Below are positions 31,480 through 43,640 of a stretch of 64,000 nt of DNA, piece by piece. Each line of letters opens with the position of its first letter. The first letter of the stretch is position 1. Under the pieces are notes generated by a model. The model searched no databases. It saw only the letters and a list, made by a program, of their open reading frames with translations, and was not told the origin of the DNA. The position numbers and the translations under genes were made by a program. This DNA is from Saccharina japonica (Eukaryota; Sar; Phaeophyceae; Laminariales; Laminariaceae). The DNA lies in contig MEHQ01003857.1 of assembly GCA_008828725.1 (NCBI GenBank), positions 308,192-372,191 on the forward strand. The letters run 5' to 3'.

Positions 31480-33120
31480 CGGAAAATAATAACCACTATG
31501 CGGGGCGGTATCGACCCGGGGGGTGTCTGTTTTCGTCCCCGGGTTATTGGAGTTGTAGATGTCCGCAAGGATTTCTGATCCGGGGATGCGATGTTATCAT
31601 CCCCGGGTGCGGTGGGATCTCGCCGTTGCCCCGATGGGCAATTCGCGCCGCGCGCTGGCTCCATGAGAGCCAGCCAACCGTAAATCAGCCCGTGGGGTTG
31701 GGGTTTCCGCACCTTGTGGGGCGGTATCGACCCCGGGGATGTCCGTTTATCCCCGGGTTATTGGAGTTGTAGATGTATGGAAGGGTTTCTGACCCGGGGA
31801 TGGGATTTCATCATCCCCGGGTGCGGTGGAGCTTCGACGTTGCCCCGGGGGGCTACTCTCGCCGCACGCTGGCTCTATGAGGGCTACGCAACCGTAAAAG
31901 AGCCCGTGGGGTTGGGGTTTCCACACCTTGTGGGGTTGTATCGACCCGGGGACTGTTTGCTTGCGTCCCCGGGTCGTTCGAGTTTTAAATGTATGGAAGG
32001 ATTTCTGACCCAGGGGTGGGATCATATCATCTCCTGGTGCGGCGGAACCTCGCCGTTGCCTTGAGGGGTAATCCTCGCTGCGTGCTGGCTCTCTCGGCTC
32101 CAGCGCCCCAGCCAAATCAGCAATCAGCCAGTGGCGGTGGGGTTTCCACACCTTGCGGGGCGGTATCGATCCCGGGGATATTCGTTTTCGTCCCCGGATT
32201 GTCGGATTTGTAGATTTATGGAGGGATTTATGACCCGGAGATGGGACGATATCATCCCCAGGTGCGGTGGGACTTCGACGTTGCCCCGAGGGGCAACTCT
32301 CGCCGCACGCTGACTCTATGAGGGCCAGGCAACGGTCAAATAGACCGTGGGGTTGGGGTTTCCACACCTTGTGAGACGGTATCGACCCGAGGGATGTCCG
32401 TTTGCGTCCCCGGGTCGTTGGAATTGTAGATGTATGGAAGGAATTCAGACCCGGGTGTGTGATAATATCATCCCCGGGTGCGGCGGGACCTCGCCGTTGC
32501 CCCGAGGAGCACTCTCGCTGCGTACTGGCTCTATGAACTCCAGCGCCCTAGCCAAATCAGCAATAAGCCAGTGGCGGTGGGGTTTCCACACCTTGCGGGG
32601 CGGTATCGACCCCGGGGATGTCCGTTTTCGTCCCCGGGTTGTTGGAGTTGTAGATGTATGGAATGATTTATGACCCGGGGATGATACGTTATCATCCCCG
32701 GGTGCGGCGGGACTTCGACGTTGCCCCGAGGGGCAACTCTCGCCGCACGCTGGCTCTATGAGGGCCAGACAACCGTAAAATAGCCCGTGGTATTGGGGTT
32801 TCCACACCTTGTGAGGCGGTATCGATCCGGGGGATGTCCGTTTGCCTCCCCGGGTCGTTGGAGTTGTTCATGTATGGAAATATTTCTGACCCGGGGATGG
32901 GAACTTATCGTCCCCGGGTGCCGCTGGCTCCCTGAGCCTCAGCCAATCACCGATCAGTGACCAACTGATGGGGGTGGGGTTTCCATACCGTGCGGGGCAG
33001 TGTCGACCCGGGAAATCGCCGATTTTGTACCCGGTTGGTCGGAGTTGTAGATATATGGAGGGGTTTCTGATCCGGGGATGGGAGCCTAGTCTCCCCGGGT
33101 TTGACGGAACCTCGGTGGCT
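31480..33120. repeat. 215-227 bp satellite with paired hairpins
   Basis: About 7.5 units starting near 31500, 31717, 31930, 32158, 32373, 32600, 32815 and 32995. Two alternating variants differ by about 12 bp. Each unit holds inverted repeats around CCCGGG; the clearest is ACCCGGGGATGATA / TATCATCCCCGGGT near 32672-32702. Frames stay open on both strands because stops are rare in this GC-rich unit. Confidence 0.93.
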
Positions 33121-33960
33121 CTTTTCAGCACCGATGTTCTAGAAAGAGCCAGCAGCCACTGGCATGGATTTGGGCAACCAATCAGCTGCCAGAATAGTAG
33201 TAAAAAAAATGGAAGTCAGGTAGGCTGGCTATCAATAGATGGCTGTCAGAACCGCGTCGGGATTGTGCCACGGCCACGGTTCGGCGCTGCATGGGACCCG
33301 GTGTTCTGGTGGTTGTGGCACCCGGCCTCCCTACTCCCTACCCATGGGGCAAGGCGGGGCTGAACCGCTGTGGATAGCGCTACCCAATTACAGACAGACA
33401 TGTAGAAATCTTGTTCTTAGGGTTAGGGTTAGGGTTAGGCCTTGGGTTGCTTATCGGGTAGCACTTTAGCTTTGGGTGGGGTATAGAGCGCCTCAAGGGA
33501 TAAGTGACCACCCTTATGAGGCAAAATCATGGTGCACTTCTACTGTAGCCTGCGTCCTTTGAGCACTGCCCCCAAACACCCCTCTCTCAGGGGGATGTTC
33601 AACAATATTGCACCCAATGCATTTATTTGCACGTGGTGGTATGTTTTACCTGGTAGTATTTTACTACACAAGTCGTGAGTAACCTCGCCCACGAGATTGC
33701 GTATCGGGCTTAGCTTGCACGTTTCGCGAAACTACTATTAATAGTAGATTGTCGGGCGAGGCACTACTGTACAGTGATACTACAGTGATACTAGTGACAC
33801 TACACACTAGAATTCCTCACACCAGGAGCCTCATTGGATACAGGGTGGGTACTACAGTATCACACCACGCGTGGTCTGGAGTGCAATATTTTCCCGAAGC
33901 AGCCAGACCAATATGTCTAGCCCCTTTCTCCATAACCCCTCCCCCCATGGTCGGTTTGGG
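33121..33960. other. Intergenic DNA with TTAGGG tract
   Basis: Three to four TTAGGG units at 33416-33439 and a partial MITE-like end near 33480-33560. No gene. Confidence 0.6.
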
Positions 33961-33980
33961 GGGGGGGGGGGGGGGGGGGT
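33958..33980 (+). repeat. Poly-G run
   Basis: About 22 Gs, the reverse-strand poly-C tail of the next element. Confidence 0.85.
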
Positions 33981-33984
33981 GTGT

Positions 33985-34200
33985 GCCTCATTTTCATGCA
34001 TGGCCGTAGTCGTATGACCATAGACCCCCAAACGGGGGGGTGGGGGGGCGTATTCATTCGTTGCTTGCCTTTTGTTATTTGACCATTGATCACGCATCCC
34101 TTTCGAGACGGAGCACCGTTCCTACTCTTAATAGAGACACCTCCAACACTTGGGCGCTCATTACGTTGTTTCCATATATTACAAATGCACTTTTTGGTAA
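33985..34200 (-). repeat. Poly-C-tailed dispersed repeat, reverse copy
   Basis: CATGCATGGCCGTAGTCGTATG, then CACGCATCCCTTTCGAGACGG and GGGCGCTCATTACG, in reverse orientation. Its tail is the poly-G run at 33958-33980. Confidence 0.85.
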
Positions 34201-35095
34201 TCTTCTCCCCTTCCTGTTTCGCCGCCTGTGGACACAATCTATCTCCTAAGATAGCGATAGTTTTCTCGCTACTATCTAGTGTACCAAACTTCTCCATGTC
34301 ACATTAATCTATTTTCTAACACGTCCCGTTCCTCCTTGTACATTTCACATTATCCCACTATGTCAATTATACCCTCTACAAGGTTCCCCTCCGGGACGTG
34401 CCTAGGGGAGTGGCGCAAGGACAAATCGAGAATCTACTATTAATACAACATGCGATATTGTATCATACGCATGTAATATTGTATACTGGTATTACATAAA
34501 TACGACGTCATGAAATATCTGCGTATTACTGCTGTACAAATATCATTTTAAAAACTGCACCTGCATTTTTGGGGATAAAAAATACTCGGAAATATGATGG
34601 AACCATTACTACTATTGACTCGATCGTTCTCAGAGATTTTTGCTAATGACCTCGCCAAACATTTTATCATATTTGTCAATAGTTTATTGTTGTGGCGCTC
34701 AAGGTATGGAAGGTCTGACACACAGCACACACCGCACACGCACGCACACGTGACACATGGGACACAGCAGTGCTCGTACAGCAGTAGTAGTGGTGGGATA
34801 GTATTTGCAGAAGAAGTAGAAAAGGATGCATCGAAGAAGGGGCTGAAACTCTCGACCACTCCTGCCTACTACGTAAGAAATCCACTTGGTTTGTGTTTGC
34901 TGTTTGTCTTATATAAAATCACCACATACGTGTTGCTTTAATTAGTCTTGGAGAAAGAGACCTTGGTCTTTAATCGAGTGAATAACGATCGAAAAGCGGT
35001 CAAAAAAGCGGCGACAGATAACCACGGTCAGATAATCACGGTCAAATAATCACAGTCAAATAATCGCGGTCAAATAATCACGGTCAAGAAAAGAT
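34201..35095. other. Intergenic DNA
   Basis: ACGGTCAAATAATC short repeats at about 35025-35090. No gene. Confidence 0.5.
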
Positions 35096-36557
35096 AGTGG
35101 TATTTCAGAGCCGAAACAGAAACTAAACCCTAAAGGGATTTAGAATATAGGCCAATATCCAATATATCAACTTATATCACCTTATATAGGCCTATATATT
35201 ACTTGATAGCGGTCCTATACTGTATACCAGGTATCATATACCAAATATCATATAGCTATATAGGCCTACAATGCACGCGTATGTATCATTTAATAGTTGT
35301 AAGGTAGATTGTTCGTGGTATGGGGGGGTATAATTAATTAATTTAGCGAAAATGGAAAATAATAGATTTCAAGTGACCAACATCCCGAAGGGGTAGTGCA
35401 GTATAAACTTGAGCAAGTGGGGCAGAGTGGGGATTAATTAATTTCGCGAAAGAGGGAGGAGAATAATGTTTGACTAGCATCGAGTATCATATAATGATAG
35501 TGTGGATGGGGGTAGATGAAATTAATTAATTAACTACTTGAGCTAGTGGGGATTAATTAATTTCGCGAAAGAGGGAGAAGAATATGTGGGGTCTGGGTTA
35601 TCGTGTGCCCGCACTCCGAAAAAAAATACAGTAATTAACTCTATTTCTGGTACGAAATAATACAATTGGAAATGCGATCTACAGTAATTATTTTTTGTTT
35701 TGCCCAGATTGCACCCCCGCACCTGAAAATAAATTATTTAACATCAAAAAATGATTTGCCCAAATACCGGTACAGTATTATTTGTCGCGGCTTGCGCCAT
35801 ATGCACGACAGGCCGCACATACACCATGCAAGCACAGGCAGGCAGCAGGCAGCAGCGCAGTGGTATTTCAGAGCCGAAACAGAAACTAAACCCTAAAGGG
35901 ATTAAGAATATAGGCCAATATCCAATATATCAACTTATATCACCTTATATAGGCCTATATATTACTTGATAGCGGTCCTATACTGTATACCAGGTATCAT
36001 ATACCAAATATCATATAGCTATATAGGCCTACAATGCACGCGTATGTATCATTTAATAGTTGTAAGGTAGATTGTTCGTGGTATGGGGGGGTATAATTAA
36101 TTAATTTAGCGAAAATGGAAAATAATAGATTTCAAGTGACCAACATCCCGAAGGGGTAGTGCAGTATAAACTTGAGCAAGTGGGGCAGAGTGGGGATTAA
36201 TTAATTTCGCGAAAGAGGGAGGAGAATAATGTTTGACTAGCATCGAGTATCATATAATGATAGTGTGGATGGGGGTAGATGAAATTAATTAATTAACTAC
36301 TTGAGCTAGTGGGGATTAATTAATTTCGCGAAAGAGGGAGAAGAATATGTGGGGTCTGGGTTATCGTGTGCCCGCACTCCGAAAAAAAATACAGTAATTA
36401 ACTCTATTTCTGGTACGAAATAATACAATTGGAAATGCGATCTACAGTAATTATTTTTTGTTTTGCCCAGATTGCACCCCCGCACCTGAAAATAAATTAT
36501 TTAACATCAAAAAATGATTTGCCCAAATACCGGTACAGTATTATTTGTCGCGGCTTG
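35096..36557. repeat. 763-bp tandem duplication, second copy truncated at an N
   Basis: Copy 1 is 35096-35858; copy 2 is 35859-36557 with almost no differences (for example GGATTTAG versus GGATTAAG). Copy 2 stops exactly at the ambiguous base 36558. AT-rich TTAATTAATT motifs recur inside. No gene. Confidence 0.95.
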
Positions 36558-38030
36558 NCCAACACAGCAAGCAGCTCCACTGTTACTGCTGCTGCAGTTG
36601 GTTGCTGTATGCAAAATGTCACTTTATGCAGATCATAATATGTGCAGCAGCAGTAAATATACACCAGTATCCAGCAGCAGCAACAGCGGTAAAAACAATG
36701 TACAGCTGCAGCAGTCACCATTCTTCTTGTGTACGCACTCTATACATACAGCAGCAATAATAGCTGCTAAGTTATACTTTTGTCGAAGATTGTACGCAGA
36801 CTACCTACTTACAGTAAAATGCTACACCAACAAACCCATGATACGTGTGTATACAAAATCTAAAAATCACTTGTATAATATATTAGAGTGTTTGCGATTT
36901 ATCTCGACATGATACGTGCCGTCATGTTTTGCGTGATTTGATAAGAAAAAAGAAAAAACGCCGTTCCCCAAAGTTGAGCAAAAGCAATAACAGAACACAG
37001 ATCACCACGAGAAATGCCCGATATCCGATCGTGTCAGAAGAGAGACTCGAAAATCGCAAAAAACCGAAAAGCGCTCGCGCGGAGAGAAAAGTTGCGAAAA
37101 GTGCGAAAATTTCACAAAACATAACTATACATACAAGGCTCCCCTTCGGGGAGTGGGATGGTCCCCGTGGGGTGACGCAAGCTGGCATGCGACAGGGAAA
37201 AAAATATCACTCGTCATTAATGGCGGTCACTCGCCAATAATAGCGGTACTCGTAGTCGTAATTGAGGAATTCTTCCTTACAAACGCAACATGATTCCATA
37301 AATTGGGGTTATATATCACCAGACAAAACACGTTTTGTCGCGAATGGTGACGTCGATGTTGCTGAAGTTTAAAAAAAAACAAATGTCAAGATTCGCGAAA
37401 GTGTCAGCTTTTTTCGTCGCGATTTAATATTGTGTTTTTGTTCGTGAGGAATGACAGTACTTAGGTGCCACAGCAAACAGCGTATACGTATAGGTACAGC
37501 AAGCCCTGTGTACAGACATATGATACTACACAGCAGCAAGCAGCAGCAGCGTAGGATCAGGAGTACTGCTGCTGTTTTCGCTGCTGTATCACGACCTGGT
37601 ACGTACGCAGAGTATGCATGATACGTACCTGGTATACTTAAACACGTACGTGCTTGTTGTATTTCGAAAGGTGTACAGTCTACGAGTACAGCAGCACAGT
37701 GTGTGCGAACGGAAACCAGTGTTGCGCGGGGAGATAAACACGTACCAGGTATGTATCCACGCAGACCTGGCGATGTAGCAGTATGCCATGAAACACACAT
37801 ACATCAGGCCACACTGCTGCACAGTGACCGACAATATGCCCCAACGCTGTCACGCTGTGCTGCTGTTGTATGAACGCATGTTCGAAGAATGGTCGACGTG
37901 TCGTCCGATCGATGCCCTCCTTGTTGTGGCGTGCGCGTGTGCTCTTGCTGCATGTGCCCTCTTCGAAACCCATAAAGGCTGAAGGGATCGTGATTGTCCG
38001 TCATGTATAGGGCTACGAACAGGCTACAGG
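36558..38030. other. Assembly join and intergenic DNA
   Basis: The N at 36558 is the only ambiguous base. CAGCAG-rich DNA follows (36560-36770 and 37500-37580). No gene recognised. Confidence 0.6.
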
Positions 38031-38119
38031 GTGTGGCAAAGGCGGGGCGTTTTTCACAGTAGAAGCGGGTTTCACGTTGCCCTGCTCGGCTCAGCCGAGT
38101 GGGACGGGGTACCCCGGGA

Positions 38120-38285
38120 AACCGACTCTATTTTTTCGGCTTCGCGAGCGCGCCGCGCGGGCCACGGGCCACGGCCGAGGGCGAGGCCCCGGGGGCACGC
38201 TCCCCGGTCGGCCCCCCGCGGGTCGCGCCCGGCGCCGGCGAGCTCGGCCGCGAGGGGCGAGAGCGAAAACGCGCCGCCGGGCAAA
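38120..38285. other. GC-rich island
   Basis: About 165 bp of nearly pure G+C (GCGCGCCGCGCGGGCC, CCCGGCGCCGGCG) inside otherwise balanced DNA. No open frame with a recognisable product. Confidence 0.75.
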
Positions 38286-38329
38286 AAAATCACAATTATA
38301 CTTTGTTATATTGCTCTGTGCATCTACTT

Positions 38330-38686
38330 CCTCCTCCTCTCAGCTACTGGTATACCTGGTACCTCTTTATTCTTTCTGGCAGGTCCAGGTCCCCTACACG
38401 AAATCGCAGTTTCAGTGTTTTCGCGAAGTCCATTGGGCCGTGCAAATACGTTTTCAATCCTATTCCTTCTCTTAACCCCCGGTATATCTCTACGTGTTCC
38501 TCCGCTTCCACTTTCTTTCTTAGCGCTAGTCTTTCCCTTGTTTCTATATTTTCTTTTACTTCTGTCTTGTACCCCCCAAAGCTCTCTTTGACCAGCATCT
38601 CTTTTTAGTTTCCTATATCCTTCCATGCTTTCTCGACTACGCGATCCCACCTTATTCCAGCTCGCCCTTTGGTTACTCTCTCCCAT
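38330..38686 (-). pseudogene. LINE-like reverse transcriptase 3' remnant
   Basis: On the minus strand, broken frames include EIYRGLREGIGLKTYLHG and LRFRVGDLDLPERIKRY. This resembles the C-terminal region of algal non-LTR retrotransposon polymerases. The sense partner at 6130-6370 has the same order of words. No catalytic domain is present. Confidence 0.45.
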
Positions 38687-38697
38687 ACGTTTGGGGA

Positions 38698-38790
38698 GGG
38701 GGGAGGGTGTACTTCATTTTCATGCATGGCCGTAGTCGTATGACCATAGACCCTCGCATCCCTACAATGCCGGGACGGAGCATACATACA
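38698..38790 (-). repeat. Poly-C-tailed dispersed repeat (module B), reverse copy
   Basis: CATGCATGGCCGTAGTCGTATG to CCCTACAATGCCGGGACGGAG. It lies directly against the LINE-like remnant. Confidence 0.85.
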
Positions 38791-41700
38791 TTGTAGCCTT
38801 TTCAAACCCCTCTGTCATCACCAGCCCGTCGATTTACGGTTCGCACAGTAGTACATATCATACGAGGGTCGTAACAATGGTTTGTCGTGGGTTTTGAACT
38901 GGCCGTTTCGCGCGGATAAACAGGCAAACCATCTCAGACTGGCGAGCGGAGAACGTTGCGACCAACTCCACAAAACAACTATTGTACTCCTACATATGGA
39001 AATTATAAACCCCTTTAAGGTTTGGTCTCTGTTTCGGTTAAAACAAAACTCCACAGTTTCTCGGCCGCGGTTTTTTCAAAGCTTGGAGGAGTTAACTACC
39101 GAACCTTAGGTCAACGGCGTTGCAGGCTATTTTTTTTCCGTTTTCCCGCGATCGCTTGGTCGGTCAACGTGTTGAACCGTGAATGCTACGTAGTACCTGG
39201 CACCTGGTATAATGGTGAAATTAATTAAATACTTCGGTATAGTGCCTCCTGCCTATATATACTGTATTCATTGCTTTCATTACGTAGGAGACGACTATGG
39301 CATAATGGTAAGGGTGAAATTGATGAACTATTACTAGTTACTTGGGAGCTACTGTAGTGCGAATTAATTCACTGTTTTTTCGTCTTTAGGAGGTACGACA
39401 CGCAATGGACGAATCGGACAGAAGGCATCAAAGCTGTAGTAGCGTGTTGGGCCAGTAGAGCTAAATATTTTACATGCACGTGCTGAGGAATCCCGGGCTC
39501 GTACTTGGGTTTAACTTGCAGTATTTTGGTGGGGGAAAGGGGGCACGTGTGCTGCCCACGACAGGGTAAGTTTGTTCGTGGATACCCAGCCACCGTCGAG
39601 CGTTTGCCCCTTGCCCCCACCTAATACTGAGTGTTTAGCTGTCATCGTTCCAAGCACGTCCATACTAGAAAAGGTTGTACAGCAGTAGCAGCGTTCTAGT
39701 CTTATTGTTGGTTGCGCACTATCCATTCAAAAACGGAAGCCGGTCACTCAGGTGATCGAGAGGTAGCCACCCGTTCTTATGAGCGAGTTTGCCATATATT
39801 GGAGTTCGGTTCTCGGTGAGGTGGGTAAGTCTTGTTGGGGTCGCCACGCGTCTTTTTACTACTACAGTGTCGACAAGTGCATCGGTGAGATATCCGCACG
39901 GAGCGTGTGGTGCGCGACTGCCGAGTTATATCAGGCATTCCGTTGGAGGCAAGCACTGCGAGTGAGTCGGAGCAAGTCGACTGGTTGCTGCATGATCACC
40001 ACCACCGGATACTACACAGTTAAGTAATTAGCACTGCAATAATACCAGTTGTGCTGATCATCGGCGGAGTCCGAGAGTACAGGACAAGGATAATAGGCGG
40101 AGTGAGCGAGTATACAAGGAGCACGCTCGTCTCCATTCATGCAAAATAAATCAAAACACGGATACCCTATCCTACACACGAACAAAGGCGAGCCCAATGA
40201 CTCGTGACCCTCGTCGGTACCTGTTTTAGGAGTTATTTCGAACTTTGTTATTAGTTCCACATCTACGAAACGGCAGTTTGCTTTTGTCACGAACCTGCTG
40301 AATCGGTATTGGACACACTACACTACAGTAGCACGTTGTGCTACTGGGGCTTACTTGGTGCTGGCGACTATTAGCAATCAGCGACTCGGTATAGGCTACT
40401 GGCTGTGAAGCAGGGTATCTTTCCTTGATACGACCCCTCGATGGAGGTAACATACGAGTAGTCAACCTTTTGTAATCAACTACTTTCGTGTCATATTCAA
40501 TTTCCGAACAACTCAGATAATAAGCATGCACGTGTCATGACCTACTCCGTTAAGTAGACCTTTTCAGCTCTCGTTGCTTGTTCGATAGCTAGTCTGTGCT
40601 ACTGCTCTGCAAAACGTTCAAGTGTATATCCGTTGCGATGTCGCAGCAGAGTTCCAATACTCGTTTGCGGCGGCGGACAACATCAAACGTTCCTGCTTTA
40701 CCAGGGTACCACCGCCCGCATGAGTTACCGTGACACGGAGCGAGCGCCCACGACTCCCTGTCTGGTGCAAACGAGGCCGATGGGTATGATGGCGGACACA
40801 GCAAGATCATACGGTTTCCGTCCGAAGATAATCATTTCCCGGCCTGTTCCGAACGAACGCACCCTAGGCACCACTGATCACATATATATCGTGGTCGACA
40901 TCGTTGGTTGCCCAGTGAGCACGGAGGAAGCGGACAGAGACGTACACCTCAGCGTGAGAAAACTCGACCTAATCCCCTCACCACTATGTTTGATAAATGC
41001 TTAGGAGCGCCGAGAACACAGGGCGGCATAACTTTATTGTGCACACTCATACACCTTATCCGTATGTATTCGTTGTTAGAGATGACACCTATTATAGCAG
41101 TATTCGGCATCATAGAGTCGCTGCTGGATAACACAGGGTCATCTGCTACGAAGTAGCTCGTACTACATCAATGGGCATTACCTATCTAGGAGTAAGTGTT
41201 CCGTATCACGGTTTGCATGTAGTGAACAGTACCAGTATGTAACAGCAGATCTCATGTTCTTGTATACACTCGTATGTACATATACCAGGAACTCTCTGGT
41301 AGCATATAGCAAATCTGCCGAACTCATATCGTACCCACAGAGCAGTATCATAGCATAGCGTAGCTACTCGTAAGACAGTACAGTAAGCCAACTACACACA
41401 GGTACACACCAGAGGTGTAGTAGCTAAAGCTCTGTGATTAGTATAATAGAAGTACCGTACGTACGTACGCGGTGGATATATCAACGGGACTGTCATATTC
41501 ATGTCGAGTACAATACCCTGAAATACCGGTACAGCAACTTCGGGAAATACCGCAGGGTGATGAGTTGGTTTCTTATTTGGGGTCGTACATACGAGTATCC
41601 TGTTTTTTGTTTCGGAATTGAGCATACGAGTTCACGTGCATCACACGCACACGCTCTCACTCCTCTTCAGCTCTCTTCAACAACATGCTCTCCACGAGCT

Positions 41701-43399
41701 ATTGTCTGCTGGACATAATCAACTAAGGCCTGGGGTCACCTTCATCATCTTCTTGTCTTCTCTTCTCTTTGAAGCTTCTCGTACAAGCTCACCTCACAGT
41801 GAGCTTCGCGCTTACCTCCATTTTAGGCCGTGTCTTGTTGGCCATCGACAAGCGGGTCTACAGCGTACACATCAGCTACGCGCTGATACACACGCTACAA
41901 CCACAAGATCTAAGACACCCTATATAGCTATAGCCCGCGGAGCTACCCGGCCCAGAGGGAAGGGCAAGCGTAAGTTGTCGCTCCGGTCGTGGCAGGACGT
42001 CCATCTACGACAGAAGGCAGGGTGCGGTGCCGAGCGTCTGCTCACCCCAAGAGGAAGGAAACTGCAGTGGTTGTGCTCCGGGGTCGCGACAGGAGGGCAG
42101 CAGTGTGTCCCACGCCGGCAGGCGCGGTGCCGAACGGGATTCCCGTGACCCCACAACGTACCCGTTGCCTCGCAGTAGATACATCTGCGGCTGGCCGCTC
42201 CAAGGAGTGCAAGTAAGGCAGTGGCCGCTCCGGTCGCGAACTGGAGCTAAGGTAGGGGGGGTATTCAGGGGGTATATACTATATACCCCCACTTTTCGCT
42301 ACGTACCGTGTTTATGCCGCTCTGGCGAGTGGCTCTCTAGACATAAAAAATGCTACGAGTACCCCGATGAACAACCCCACGGGATCAAATACAAAAATTG
42401 AAAATTATTTCAACACAAAAAAAGAATTCCGATGATTTGGGGTTACGGAGCCCTGTCGTTTAGAAAACATTTCAGCCAAAGATTGCCAACCTCTATCGTG
42501 GTACGTGCCCTACTATGTTCTGAGGCTCTTCGCTTGAGAACCTCCATACTGTAGTAAGTCAAAACAGGGCCCCTCGAGAAAACTAACAGTAGTGTAACCC
42601 GATAAACAGCGGCCACCATGGGCTTATTATGTATTTACCAAAAAAAACAAACCAAACCTTATAACTATAAAGGGTGTTCCAGCGATATTGAAAGGCATGC
42701 TTTATTGGGTGTAGTTCCTCAGGCCAAGAGCCGCGCCACTCAGAAACAGTGGGGCCAAAAGGTGCTACCACTAACCACTGTTGTAGCGTTCAGGGGTGCA
42801 AAAACATACATGTACCCGGGGGAAAGTATATTTCCCGCGCAACAGGCCCAGACGGGTTTAGGTGTGCTGAAACAGGCTCGAGCGGCGTGATTTTTCGTCG
42901 CGCGAGACACGGTACGTCCCACGCATGAGGTAGGTGGGTGGGTGGGTGGTTTGGTTGGGTGAGGTGGAATTAGGTGGGGTGCGATTCAAAGCGCGGATAA
43001 TTATTCTGTGGGTATCGCCTCGACTGACCACGTTAACATGAGAGTAACGAAGGGTTTCCCGTGCGCAACCGGCAAAGCAACGCCCATTTCGTAGTTCCTG
43101 TGATTTAGCAGCCAGGGTGCAGAGATAAATAGACACAGTAGAGCTATGTAGCGGGAGTTTTACGACCACGCCTCTTAAACTGGCCAAGTCCACTTTACGT
43201 AGAATGCATGATCGCCAAACAAGAAATATTGACTGGCTTGCGGCTAAAAAATACTAGACGAGCAGTCCGTGACACTGGCGGTGCCCTCACCTACAGCCGC
43301 AGTGGACGGTTTACGTTCCGACCGCGCGCGCCGGTATGAACACATTGAGCCGAAATGTGCAACCTCTACCCTCTCGTCGAATGTATAGAGGCGGGGTTG
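38791..43399. other. Intergenic DNA without recognised genes
   Basis: Largely unique sequence. Near 41930-42250 there is a GC-richer block with a TATATAG stretch upstream and an open 176-codon + strand frame, but no domain was recognised. 42340-42520 resembles the 3' half of the MITE-like family. Short TACnnGTA palindromes are frequent. Confidence 0.4.
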
Positions 43400-43640
43400 G
43401 GGGGGGGTACACATTTGTTGCTTGTGCCTTATTGGCAGTCCTTTCACCATTGACCACACACCCCTCTCGCGGAGCGGGGGCGGTACTCGTGTAATGCATG
43501 GCCGTAGTGGTATGACCATGGACATTCGCATCCCTACAACACCGGGACGGAGCACGTCGGATTTTTACCGACCAGGCAGGCATGTACTTGCACCAAGGGC
43601 GAAGCGCCGTGAGGTGTTCGGCGAGTCGCATAAAGGGTGT
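43400..43640 (-). repeat. Poly-C-tailed dispersed repeat, reverse copy with extended module B
   Basis: From TGTTGCTTGTGCC through GCATGGCCGTAGTGGTATG and CACCGGGACGGAGCACGTCGG to GAGGTGTTCGGCGAGTCGC. The last part matches the start of the copy at 11530. Confidence 0.85.

Noticed and set aside
31747-32367. 206-codon minus-strand frame, with neighbours at 31389-31712, 32445-32807 and 32868-33131
   Set aside because: They follow the 215-227 bp satellite, and other frames are open as well. No known domain, so repeat-driven.
38031-38591. 186-codon + strand frame across the GC island
   Set aside because: Composition-driven, and it overlaps the reverse-strand LINE-like remnant.
41618-42148. 176-codon + strand frame with a nearby TATATAG
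   Set aside because: Low-complexity basic protein with no domain. A retroelement LTR was considered, but no paired repeat or primer-binding site was found.
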